Below, one piece after another: positions 7,123 to 12,624 of a stretch of 12,624 bases of DNA (position 1 is the stretch's first letter; each line of letters begins with the position of its first letter). A program made the position numbers and the translations under genes. The stretch is taken from the NCBI GenBank assembly GCA_014380205.1, contig JACMKH010000109.1:1-12624 (forward strand), read 5' to 3'. The notes below the pieces were generated by a model, which was given only the letters and a program-made list of their open reading frames with translations, was not told the origin of the DNA and ran no database searches. The DNA is from Sphingomonadaceae bacterium (GTDB lineage Bacteria > Pseudomonadota > Alphaproteobacteria > Sphingomonadales > Sphingomonadaceae).

Positions 7123-7620
7123 ATGACGAGCTTTCTCGATCGCTTCCGACGCGCAACTGCCTGGGCTCGCATCCGGGATGCGGAGCGCGTGGGCAAGCCG
7201 GAGCAGGCGCTGCAGCGGCTCGATTGCTTCGTGGCGAGATGGGGATCACGAGGACCACGATGGGGGTCTAGCCACATGCTGCGCGCGTACCGGTCGCTGC
7301 TTCTCCTTCAAATGGGCAACATGCGCGCGGCAATGAAGGATCTCACGGCTCTGCGCGCTCAGCTTGCCGGATCGAAAATTCCGCAAGATCAATATGTTCG
7401 TTACTTCTGTCAGAGCCATCTCGCGTGGCTGCATGGTGATCCTTACACGGCGTTCTATGAGGGAAGGCAAGCGAACGATTTGGCGGTCTCGAATGCGCTC
7501 AAGCACCTGCTCTGGGTGAATCTGAGAAGGTACGATCCGGAATGGGACGCAGCCAACGAGGAATTGGCGCATGCGCTTACGCTTGCGGAGAAGGACAAGG
7601 TAAAGGGAGAAAGAAGGTGA
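7123..7620 (+). CDS. Uncharacterised 165-residue helical protein, possibly TPR-like
   Basis: I do not recognise this gene. The ATG at 7123 is chosen because the frame upstream (to a TTG at 7027) crosses the guaA stop and the inverted repeat; only a weak GGA precedes it. The protein looks soluble and all-helical, without signal peptide or membrane segment. Residues 14-35 (ARIRDAERVGKPEQALQRL) and 53-82, with L-L-L-L-Q-M-G-N-M-R-A-A-M-K-D-L, have the small-Gly-Ala spacing of TPR helix pairs, and a later segment (about 97-130) may continue the solenoid. The C-terminus is highly charged. Base composition is distinct: two sampled 60-base lines are 50% and 57% GC, and codons such as AAT, GAT, CTT, CAA, AGA and GGA are frequent, unlike guaA or the next gene. 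That suggests recent acquisition or weak codon selection. Its reading frame ends in GTGA, overlapping a mini-ORF. Confidence 0.6.
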   Translation: MTSFLDRFRRATAWARIRDAERVGKPEQALQRLDCFVARWGSRGPRWGSSHMLRAYRSLLLLQMGNMRAAMKDLTALRAQLAGSKIPQDQYVRYFCQSHLAWLHGDPYTAFYEGRQANDLAVSNALKHLLWVNLRRYDPEWDAANEELAHALTLAEKDKVKGERR

Positions 7621-7655
7621 CTGTTGCGTCGGTGGACAACTCCGCCGGTCGTTGA
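7617..7655 (+). CDS. Possible 12-codon coupling mini-ORF before the hydrolase
   Basis: A GTG at 7617 overlaps the stop of the preceding gene as GTGA, with an A/G-rich Shine-Dalgarno (AGGGAG, 7604-7609) 7 bases upstream. It reads twelve codons to TGA at 7653-7655, which overlaps the putative TTG start of the hydrolase as TTGA. A 7-bp stem with loop CAAC (7630-7636/7641-7647) lies inside it. It may carry ribosomes from one gene to the next, or may just be debris at a rearranged junction. The peptide resembles nothing I know. Confidence 0.25.
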   Translation: MTVASVDNSAGR

Positions 7656-8743
7656 AGGAACGCTTGCATGCGCTCGCCTCCGCCCAGACTCCCGCCCCCG
7701 CCGATGACCCCTACGCCGAAGGCCGCGCCGTGATCGCGGGGCTCCAGGAGATCGTGACGCCCGACGGCGTCGACGAACGTTTCACCGTCACGCTCGGTGG
7801 AGCGCGGCAAGTGGTGCGCGCGCGCGGGGCGGACCGGGCCAATCCGATCCTGCTGTTCGTCCATGGCGGGCCAGGCGCGGCGGAGATGCCCTATCTGTGG
7901 AGCTTCCAGCGGCCGTGGGAGGATTTCTTCACGGTGGTGCAATGGGACCAGCGCGGCGCGGGGCTCTCCTATGCGCTGAACGATCCCGCGGCGATCGCGC
8001 CGACGCTGACGCTCGACCGCTATGTCGCCGACGCGATCGAACTGATCGAGCTGCTTCGCGCGCGCTACGGCAAGCGCAAGGTCATCCTCGTCGGGCACAG
8101 CTGGGGATCGTTCGTCGGGCTGCATATCGCGCAGCGCCGGCCCGATCTGCTTCACGCCTATGTCGGCATGGGGCAGCTCATCGACTGGCTCGATAATGAG
8201 CGCGTCCAGTTCGAATGGACGCTCGCCGAGGCGCGGCGGCGCGGCGACGGCGAGGCGATCGCGGCGCTCGAGGCGCTTCGCCCCTATCCCGGCCCGCAGG
8301 GCATCGACGCGACCCGGATCGACGTGTTGCGCGGCGTCTCGCGCCGCTATGGCGCGCTCGCCGCATATCGCGACGACATGCAATTCTACTTTTCGATCCC
8401 GCGCCTCTCGCCCGAATACACGCGCGAGGACCGCGCCGCAGCGAACGCGGGCAGCGCGCTCGCGATCCGGACGATCATCCCCGCGATGGCCGGCGAGAGC
8501 GCCGAGGACATCACGCGGCTCGAGGTGCCAGTGATCCTGATCCTCGGGCGTCACGATCAGACCACCCCCGCCGGGATCGCGGCGGCCTGGCTCGCTCGGC
8601 TCGCGGCGCCGTCAAAGGCGCTCGTCTGGCTCGAGCATTCGGCGCATCTGATGATGGTCGAGGAGCCCGGCCGCACGCTCGCCGCGCTGCTCGAGCATGT
8701 CCGCCCAATCGCTGTCGCGGCGGGGGATGGGGCGCGCGAATAA
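7652..8743 (+). CDS. Alpha/beta hydrolase, proline iminopeptidase-like (S33 type), 5' end apparently altered
   Basis: The 363-residue frame carries a full alpha/beta-hydrolase core: oxyanion segment H-G-G-P-G (71-75), W-D-Q-R-G-A-G (98-104), nucleophile elbow G-H-S-W-G-S with Ser150, G-R-H-D with Asp302, and E-H-S-A-H with likely catalytic His332. HGGPG plus WDQRG is typical of proline iminopeptidases and related peptidases or esterases. The exact substrate is unknown. The N-terminus is odd. The only start in this frame after a stop at 7601 is a TTG at 7652 without a good ribosome-binding site. The first residues (L-H-A-L-A-S-A-Q-T-P-A-P) look like the end of a signal peptide with its A-S-A cleavage site, lacking the basic start and hydrophobic core expected before it. 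The protein may therefore be mislocalised, or expressed through coupling to the upstream gene. Confidence 0.82.
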   Translation: MKERLHALASAQTPAPADDPYAEGRAVIAGLQEIVTPDGVDERFTVTLGGARQVVRARGADRANPILLFVHGGPGAAEMPYLWSFQRPWEDFFTVVQWDQRGAGLSYALNDPAAIAPTLTLDRYVADAIELIELLRARYGKRKVILVGHSWGSFVGLHIAQRRPDLLHAYVGMGQLIDWLDNERVQFEWTLAEARRRGDGEAIAALEALRPYPGPQGIDATRIDVLRGVSRRYGALAAYRDDMQFYFSIPRLSPEYTREDRAAANAGSALAIRTIIPAMAGESAEDITRLEVPVILILGRHDQTTPAGIAAAWLARLAAPSKALVWLEHSAHLMMVEEPGRTLAALLEHVRPIAVAAGDGARE

Positions 8744-8752
8744 CGGCCCGCG

Positions 8753-9115
8753 CTAACCCTCGTCGTCCCCTTCATTCTCCGGCGGCGGGATCGCGACGAG
8801 GCTGCGGACCTGGCATTCGTCGTCGCGCGTGTGGACCGAGCTGAACCGGTCGAAATGGCCGCCGGGGCTCGATTCGAAGCCGAGCGCCTCCTCGAAGCGC
8901 AGGCCGAGGCACGGGCCGTAGAGCTCGGCGCGATACCAGCGGTCGTTGCGGCCTTCGATCAGCAGAACGTCGTTTTCCATCGCGTCCCAGTCGCGGATGC
9001 CGCCGTGGTCGGCGAAGGGGATGCGGGTCTCCTCGCCATAGGCGGGAGCGCCGTCCTGCGCGAAGGCGGGGGCGGCGAATGCGGCGAGCGCTGTAAGGCA
9101 AAGCTTGCGTTTCAT
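8753..9115 (-). CDS. DUF6491 family exported protein
   Basis: A 120-residue small exported protein. Residues 1-19 (M-K-R-K, then a hydrophobic Ala/Leu stretch, ending A-F-A before Q20) form a clear Sec signal peptide. The mature part has E-T-R-I-P-F-A-D-H-G-G-I-R-D-W (29-43), a segment on which I base the DUF6491 call, then R-W-Y-R-A-E-L-Y-G-P-C (59-69). Two cysteines (69 and 101) probably form a periplasmic disulfide. The function of the family is unknown to me. The C-terminus is a short Glu/Asp/Pro tail. The gene is convergent with the hydrolase, with stops only 9 bases apart and no terminator between them. No good Shine-Dalgarno precedes the ATG. Confidence 0.75.
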   Translation of the reverse strand: MKRKLCLTALAAFAAPAFAQDGAPAYGEETRIPFADHGGIRDWDAMENDVLLIEGRNDRWYRAELYGPCLGLRFEEALGFESSPGGHFDRFSSVHTRDDECQVRSLVAIPPPENEGDDEG

Positions 9116-9171
9116 GCGGCCGCTTATTGCAGGGCGCGGCTGAACGGCAGCTGAGCCTCCGCGCGCAACGC

Positions 9172-9810
9172 TCAGCAGCCGTTGACGGTCAGGCTCTGCG
9201 TGTTGGTGATGTTCTGGTTGACGCGCTCGCGCACGTTGAACGCGCTTTCGTAGCGGATCGTGCGATCGCCGCCGATCCAGATCGAATCGATCAACGGCTG
9301 ATACTCATAGGAGACCTCGACGAACATCACCGCGGTGTTGGGCAGCGAGGTAATCTTATTCCCTGTCGGCCCCATGCCATCGCGCAGCGAGTTGTTGGAG
9401 CGCCCTTGACCTTGACCGCCATAGGCGGGCGCGACATTGAGGTCGCCGAAGCATCGTTGCCAGTTGATCATCTGGCCTGACGCGCCGGCGGGCAGGCCAT
9501 TGTCCTGCAGCGAGGAAAGCACCACGCGGCCGTTTTCGGTAAAATCGATCTGCTCGCCGACGAGATCGGCGCCTTCGAACACCTCATAGATGTTGGCTTC
9601 GTCGATCACGTTCTTGACGCGCCCGGCGTTGTCCGCCGTGGTCATCGCGAGCTGGCTGATACGCATGTGCGCGAACGCATAATTCGCGGTCTCGAGCCCG
9701 CCGAGCGTCAGCGTGAGCACCAGCGGCAGCGCGAAGGCGAACTCGGTGAGCGCGACCCCCTCGGTCCGCGACCAGATCCGCGAGAGCGGGCGTTTGATCG
9801 TTATCGGCAT
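9172..9810 (-). CDS. TadE-like pseudopilin/pilus assembly protein, second copy
   Basis: The product has 212 residues from the ATG at 9810. This start is preferred to the ATG at 9834 because GAGG (9820-9817) lies 6 bases upstream and the longer form would overlap the previous gene. The N-terminus is basic, followed by E-G-V-A-L-T-E-F-A-F-A-L-P-L-V-L-T-L-T-L (17-36), the TadE signature: a prepilin-like region with Glu23 before a single membrane helix of about 20 residues. The rest is an extracytoplasmic domain with two cysteines (120 and the C-terminal residue 212) that may pair. TadE-type proteins are minor pseudopilins of the Flp/Tad type IVc pilus. It is the last gene of a three-gene minus-strand operon; its ribosome-binding site overlaps the previous stop codon (TGAGG), pointing to coupled translation. 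Confidence 0.85.
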   Translation of the reverse strand: MPITIKRPLSRIWSRTEGVALTEFAFALPLVLTLTLGGLETANYAFAHMRISQLAMTTADNAGRVKNVIDEANIYEVFEGADLVGEQIDFTENGRVVLSSLQDNGLPAGASGQMINWQRCFGDLNVAPAYGGQGQGRSNNSLRDGMGPTGNKITSLPNTAVMFVEVSYEYQPLIDSIWIGGDRTIRYESAFNVRERVNQNITNTQSLTVNGC

Positions 9811-9818
9811 GGCTGGCC

Positions 9819-10442
9819 TCAGCTGTTTCCGCACACGGTCGGGGGGACGTCCTGATCGGCATAGGGCTGGTTGCGAACCGAGGCGCGCGCGACGATCGTG
9901 TAATTGTCCGAGAAGCCGAACAGCGCGGCCATCGGAAACAGGCGCGGCATGGTGATGGTGGCGACATAGTTGGCGACATCGTCGGCGCCGCCGACGCCCT
10001 CGTCGCCCCCATCCTCGTCAAATTCGCCGTTCTCGTTGAAATCCTCGAAGCAATCCTCGTCGTCCTCGTCGTATTCGCCGTTCTCGTTATGGTCGGTGGT
10101 CAGCTTCTCCGCATCGCCGACGCCGGAGAACTCATAGAAATTGGTCGTCTGGATATCGTACGTCGCGTTGCGCGCGATCTCGTCGACGCGCTCTTCGAGC
10201 TCCTCGGCAATCTGCTCCTCTACCGTGTCGCCCGCGCCGCCGAACACCGGATCCTCGACCGCCGCCCTGCGCGAGACCTCGTTGAGCGCGCCCTGCGCCA
10301 CCGAGCGGACATAGGCCTGGTAGCCGACATCGAGCGATCCGAGCAGCACGAGGCAGAGCGGAACGAGTACGAAGCCGAATTCAGTGAGCGTGGCGCCGCG
10401 CTGGTCGCGCGCCAGCCGGTGGAGGGCAAGCCGCGCGTTCAT
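9819..10442 (-). CDS. TadE-like pseudopilin with acidic DxNxNG calcium-type motifs, first copy
   Basis: The product has 207 residues. The ATG at 10442 overlaps the stop of the upstream vWA gene (ATGA), so translation is probably coupled; a start at 10544 would lie deep inside that gene. The motif R-G-A-T-L-T-E-F (15-22) precedes a membrane helix (about 23-42), as in TadE pseudopilins. Residues 117-150 are extremely acidic and contain two copies of D-x-N-x-N-G-E-(Y/F)-D (117-125 and 134-142), which resemble EF-hand or dockerin-type calcium loops. The segment G-G-A-D-D-V-A-N-Y-V-A-T-I-T-M-P-R-L-F-P-M (151-171) follows. Two cysteines (131, 204) could form a disulfide. The partner proteins are the vWA protein upstream and the second TadE downstream. 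Confidence 0.87.
   Translation of the reverse strand: MNARLALHRLARDQRGATLTEFGFVLVPLCLVLLGSLDVGYQAYVRSVAQGALNEVSRRAAVEDPVFGGAGDTVEEQIAEELEERVDEIARNATYDIQTTNFYEFSGVGDAEKLTTDHNENGEYDEDDEDCFEDFNENGEFDEDGGDEGVGGADDVANYVATITMPRLFPMAALFGFSDNYTIVARASVRNQPYADQDVPPTVCGNS
10017..10094 (-). repeat. Duplicated acidic DxNxNGE(Y/F)D motif in the first TadE-like protein
   Basis: Two nine-residue motifs lie 17 residues apart. The underlying DNA carries the same 15-base string TTCGCCGTTCTCGTT at 10023-10037 and 10074-10088, exactly 51 bases apart and in the same frame, consistent with a small internal duplication. Confidence 0.7.
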
Positions 10443-12046
10443 CGCGTGAGCCTCAGCCGGCCGATGCCGCGCCCGATCAGCTCGAAGATCTCCTCGAGGT
10501 CGCTGCCGTCGCTGACGTAGAAATGGTCGGTGCTGGTTGCGCAAGGGCTGATGCTGGCGGTATCCTGTTCATCCAGCGCGATCACCCAGATCGTCATGCC
10601 CATCGAGCGTGCTCGGCTGCAGGCCGCGAGGAAGCGGGCCTGGTGACGGGCCAGCTGTGTTCCGCTGTTTCCGAGGCGACGATCCCAGCGCTCGTTGGCG
10701 TAGGACGTATAGGGCGTCTCAGCGGCGGTCTGCACGCCGTCGGTCAGGAACACGATGTGCTTGTCGACCCGGATGTTGTTGAACGTCGTCGGATTGTCCG
10801 CCTGGAACATGCCCGTCGAGGACAGGTAGCGCGCGCCCCAGATGATGCCGATGTCATGATAGGTGTATCCTCCCGCCGCCCGGCCCGTGTAGGGGCTGGC
10901 CGTGGGGTAGGTTTGCGAGCCGGCGATCCGGTTCATTTCGGCCTGAAAGGCGGCTTCGGTGGCGTAGGTGGCGAGCCTTCGCGCCGGCCGGGGGCAGAAT
11001 GAATTGAGCGTGGGGTAGGTCGTTCCGCTCGTGGTCGTTCCATCAGGGAACCTTCCGGCCTGTTGCCAAGCCGGGTCATAGGGCGCCCATTTGCGCGTGG
11101 CGTCGGTCGTTGAAGTGGTATTGATATCGTTCTGCGAAACGGTTGTGAGGATCGTTGTTTGGCTGATCGAGTTCCTCTCCTCGATGCAGCCCGAATTGAC
11201 ATTCGTTTGCCATTGGGTGCCGGCGCTGGTTCCCCCTCGCCACGTATTCCGCCACGTCAGATTGTGGGTCGTGCCTGAGGTGGCGGTAAGTACGCAGGTG
11301 GAGGTGGTCGGCCAGGTGCAAGCGCCCCGCCGGTAGCTCGCGGGCTCCCGCACCCAAAGGTCGTTGAGGTCGCGCCCCACGTTGACCGCGTGCGAATAGG
11401 GCATGAAGCCATAGCGCGTGCGCACGCCGGCCGCGCCTTCCAGCGCGCGATAAAGACCGGCCGCGCCTTCGCGCAGGCGGCGCAGGCGCGATGTGGTATG
11501 CTCGGTGGTTCGCATCGCGCAGTTCAGGTCGCCCGCCTGGCAATTCATCGACAGCGTCACGTCGAGCACGAGCATGATGTCGTTGTTGACGTAATCCTGG
11601 TCGGCGTCGCATTCGACCGCGATCGGGATTTCGTCCTGGCCGAACAGCGCCATGATCGTCGTCGGCACCTCGGTGCTCGCGCTGATCTCGACGACCGAGG
11701 AGTTAGTCGCCGACGCGCCGATGTCGAGCGTGATGTCGCCGGTGCCCATCGTGCCTTCGGGGAAGTTGAAATAGAAGAAGCGCTCGCCCTCATCTTCGGC
11801 GCCGGCGGTGAACGCCGCGCTCGCCATGAAGCGCCGCGCGGCGAGCGCGCCGGCATCGCAGGCGTTCTGGAGTTTGGCCTGCGCGAGATAGGCGCGGCTC
11901 ATATCGAGCCCCGAGCCGATCATCGCCGCGATCGGCAGGATCGCCGCGGCGACCATCGCGAGCGTGTTGCCGCCGGTGTCGGCGCGAAGGCGCGCGAGCA
12001 GGCTGCCGCCCCGCGATCTGGCTTTTGCCGGTGAGCGTCCGATCAT
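10439..12046 (-). CDS. tadG: TadG-like pilus assembly protein with von Willebrand A domain
   Basis: The product has 535 residues. The N-terminus has a basic stretch, then G-G-N-T-L-A-M-V-A-A-A-I-L-P-I-A-A-M-I-G (25-44), the TadE/TadG-type membrane segment, and S-R-A-Y-L-A-Q-A-K-L-Q-N-A-C-D-A-G-A-L-A-A-R-R (50-72), conserved in TadG proteins. A vWA domain runs from D-I-M-L-V-L-D-V-T-L-S-M (156-167). Its metal site is Asp162, Thr164, Ser166 (DxTxS, not DxSxS), with T-D-G at 435-437. Residues about 236-392 form a long Thr/Ser/Asn/Trp-rich insert. C-terminal S-D-L-E-E-I-F closes the fold. The ATG at 12046 is used, with only a weak GAG upstream. It is the first gene of the Tad operon, and its stop overlaps the next start. 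It probably sits on the inner membrane with the vWA domain in the periplasm, helping Flp/Tad pilus assembly or envelope attachment. Confidence 0.88.
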   Translation of the reverse strand: MIGRSPAKARSRGGSLLARLRADTGGNTLAMVAAAILPIAAMIGSGLDMSRAYLAQAKLQNACDAGALAARRFMASAAFTAGAEDEGERFFYFNFPEGTMGTGDITLDIGASATNSSVVEISASTEVPTTIMALFGQDEIPIAVECDADQDYVNNDIMLVLDVTLSMNCQAGDLNCAMRTTEHTTSRLRRLREGAAGLYRALEGAAGVRTRYGFMPYSHAVNVGRDLNDLWVREPASYRRGACTWPTTSTCVLTATSGTTHNLTWRNTWRGGTSAGTQWQTNVNSGCIEERNSISQTTILTTVSQNDINTTSTTDATRKWAPYDPAWQQAGRFPDGTTTSGTTYPTLNSFCPRPARRLATYATEAAFQAEMNRIAGSQTYPTASPYTGRAAGGYTYHDIGIIWGARYLSSTGMFQADNPTTFNNIRVDKHIVFLTDGVQTAAETPYTSYANERWDRRLGNSGTQLARHQARFLAACSRARSMGMTIWVIALDEQDTASISPCATSTDHFYVSDGSDLEEIFELIGRGIGRLRLTR

Positions 12047-12120
12047 GTCTCAAGCCCCAATCGGCGAATGGAGTTCGCCCGATGCTCGGCGCTTATCGCG
12101 GTCGCGGCCTAACGCCGGAC

Positions 12121-12136
12121 TTAAGGGGAGGGTTAA
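12121..12136. promoter_or_regulatory. Paired TTAA half-sites between the Tad operon and the divergent gene
   Basis: TTAA (12121-12124) and TTAA (12133-12136) are separated by 8 bases. The CtrA box of alphaproteobacteria is TTAA-N7-TTAA, so the spacing is one base too long. The site is 75-90 bases upstream of the Tad operon start, a plausible operator position, and Tad pilus genes are CtrA targets in Caulobacter. Actual CtrA control is only a suggestion. Confidence 0.35.
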
Positions 12137-12144
12137 TGCGGCGT

Positions 12145-12172
12145 TTGCCGTGTTTTGCCCTGCGCGTATGGG
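12145..12172 (+). promoter_or_regulatory. Weak candidate promoter for the squalene/phytoene synthase-like gene
   Basis: TTGCCG (12145-12150) and TATGGG (12167-12172) are spaced 16 bases apart, and transcription would start almost at the ATG (12182). The gene has no Shine-Dalgarno, so a leaderless message would fit. Both hexamers are imperfect. Confidence 0.25.
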
Positions 12173-12181
12173 TTGCGCGCG

Positions 12182-12624
12182 ATGGCCGACCCCCTCGCCG
12201 ATCCCGAGCACGCGCTCGCGCTGAGCTACGCGCCGCCCGCGCGGCGCGCGGCACTGCATGCGCTGTGGGGGATTGATGAGCGCTTCGGGGCGATCGTCGC
12301 GGGGACGAGCGAGGCGGCGATCGGCGAGATGCGGCTGCTGTGGTGGCGCGAGGCACTCGAGCGAGAGGCGGGCGCGGCGCCCGCCGAGCCGCTGCTGCGC
12401 GAGATCGACGCGCTGGTGAAGCCGCTCGGGATCGGCGGCGAGGAGATCGGCGCGATGGTTGAGGGCTGGCATGCGCTGCTCCATGCCCCGCTCGGACGCG
12501 CCGACATCAAGCGCTTCGCGCGCGAGCGGGGAGGGCGGCTGTTCGCGCTTTCCGCGCGGCTGCTCGGCGGCGATGACGCGGAAGTGGCGCGCGCGGGCGA
12601 GGGTTGGGCGCTGGTCGATCTCGC
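12182..12624 (+). CDS. Squalene/phytoene synthase family protein (3' part outside the window)
   Basis: The frame opens at ATG 12182 and stays open to the window end, giving 147 residues. The segment L-H-A-L-W-G-I-D-E-R-F-G-A-I-V (25-39), followed by G-E-M-R-L-L-W-W-R-E-A-L-E (48-60), matches the squalene/phytoene synthase superfamily: an Ala/Leu helix, then the (E/Q)-M-R-L-x-W-W-R motif. The first aspartate-rich DDxxD motif of true phytoene synthases is not visible; the matching helix reads G-I-D-E-R-F-G. This resembles the degenerate branch that includes NDUFAF6-like proteins, so catalysis of carotenoid or hopanoid condensation should not be assumed. A later G-W-H-A-L-L segment continues the all-helical fold. 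It is divergent from the Tad operon across 135 bases and starts without a visible Shine-Dalgarno. Confidence 0.72.
   Translation, partial: MADPLADPEHALALSYAPPARRAALHALWGIDERFGAIVAGTSEAAIGEMRLLWWREALEREAGAAPAEPLLREIDALVKPLGIGGEEIGAMVEGWHALLHAPLGRADIKRFARERGGRLFALSARLLGGDDAEVARAGEGWALVDL

Noticed and set aside
5391..7277. A 628-residue minus-strand open frame spanning guaA
   Set aside because: It is the antisense shadow of guaA in high-GC DNA. Its product is Arg/Ala/Asp-rich low complexity, while the plus strand encodes a complete, motif-perfect GuaA.
7569..7674. GCATGCGCT occurring twice (7569-7577 and 7666-7674) as possible insertion-site direct repeats
   Set aside because: Nine bases with an internal palindrome are easily found by chance, and the copies do not bracket the composition-shifted stretch.
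7577..8554. A 325-residue minus-strand open frame opposite the hydrolase
   Set aside because: Same antisense effect; no family features, and the plus strand has all alpha/beta-hydrolase motifs.
9134..9164. Possible terminator after the second TadE gene
   Set aside because: Only a 6-bp stem with a 19-base loop and no T-run.

Overview
The window reads as chromosomal DNA of a high-GC alphaproteobacterium, most likely Sphingomonas or a close sphingomonad. This rests on gene content and base composition: a tonB-exbB-exbD-exbD block, a typical alphaproteobacterial guaA, a DUF6491-type exported protein, a Tad vWA protein with two TadE-like pseudopilins, and a divergent squalene/phytoene synthase-like gene. 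Codon usage is strongly G/C-ending almost everywhere. No rRNA, tRNA, CRISPR array, transposase or integrase is visible.

Layout. Bases 1-2326 hold the 3' end of tonB, then exbB and two exbD genes on the plus strand, closed by a clear rho-independent terminator. They encode the proton-motive-force-driven energy transducer for TonB-dependent outer-membrane receptors. Bases 2388-3191 encode an orphan Stf0-like sulfotransferase. Convergent to it, 3240-5126 on the minus strand encodes a 628-residue type I secretion substrate: RTX repeats, a right-handed beta-helix, ten more RTX nonapeptides and a C-terminal secretion signal. A 354-bp divergent spacer (5127-5480) separates it from guaA (GMP synthase, 5481-7040).

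Bases 7041-7650 are compositionally different from their surroundings (50-57% GC in sampled 60-base lines, against about 70-80% nearby). They begin with a perfect inverted repeat and carry a 165-residue gene I do not recognise. This stretch runs through a 12-codon mini-ORF into an alpha/beta hydrolase (7652-8743) that seems to have lost the start of its signal peptide. An exported DUF6491 protein (8753-9115, minus) faces the hydrolase.

The minus-strand block 12046-9172 encodes three envelope/pilus proteins in one tightly coupled operon: a TadG-like vWA protein, then two TadE-like pseudopilins. The first two genes overlap by ATGA, and the third starts 8 bases after a stop. The 135-bp spacer to a divergent squalene/phytoene synthase-like gene (12182 to the window end) carries paired TTAA half-sites, close to but not exactly a CtrA box.

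Most of the window is ordinary core and envelope biology. I see no convincing new defence or mobile system. The stretches most worth a second look are the 7041-7650 island with the rebuilt 5' end of the hydrolase, the architecture of the RTX/beta-helix protein, and the composition-shifted insert inside the TadG-like vWA domain.
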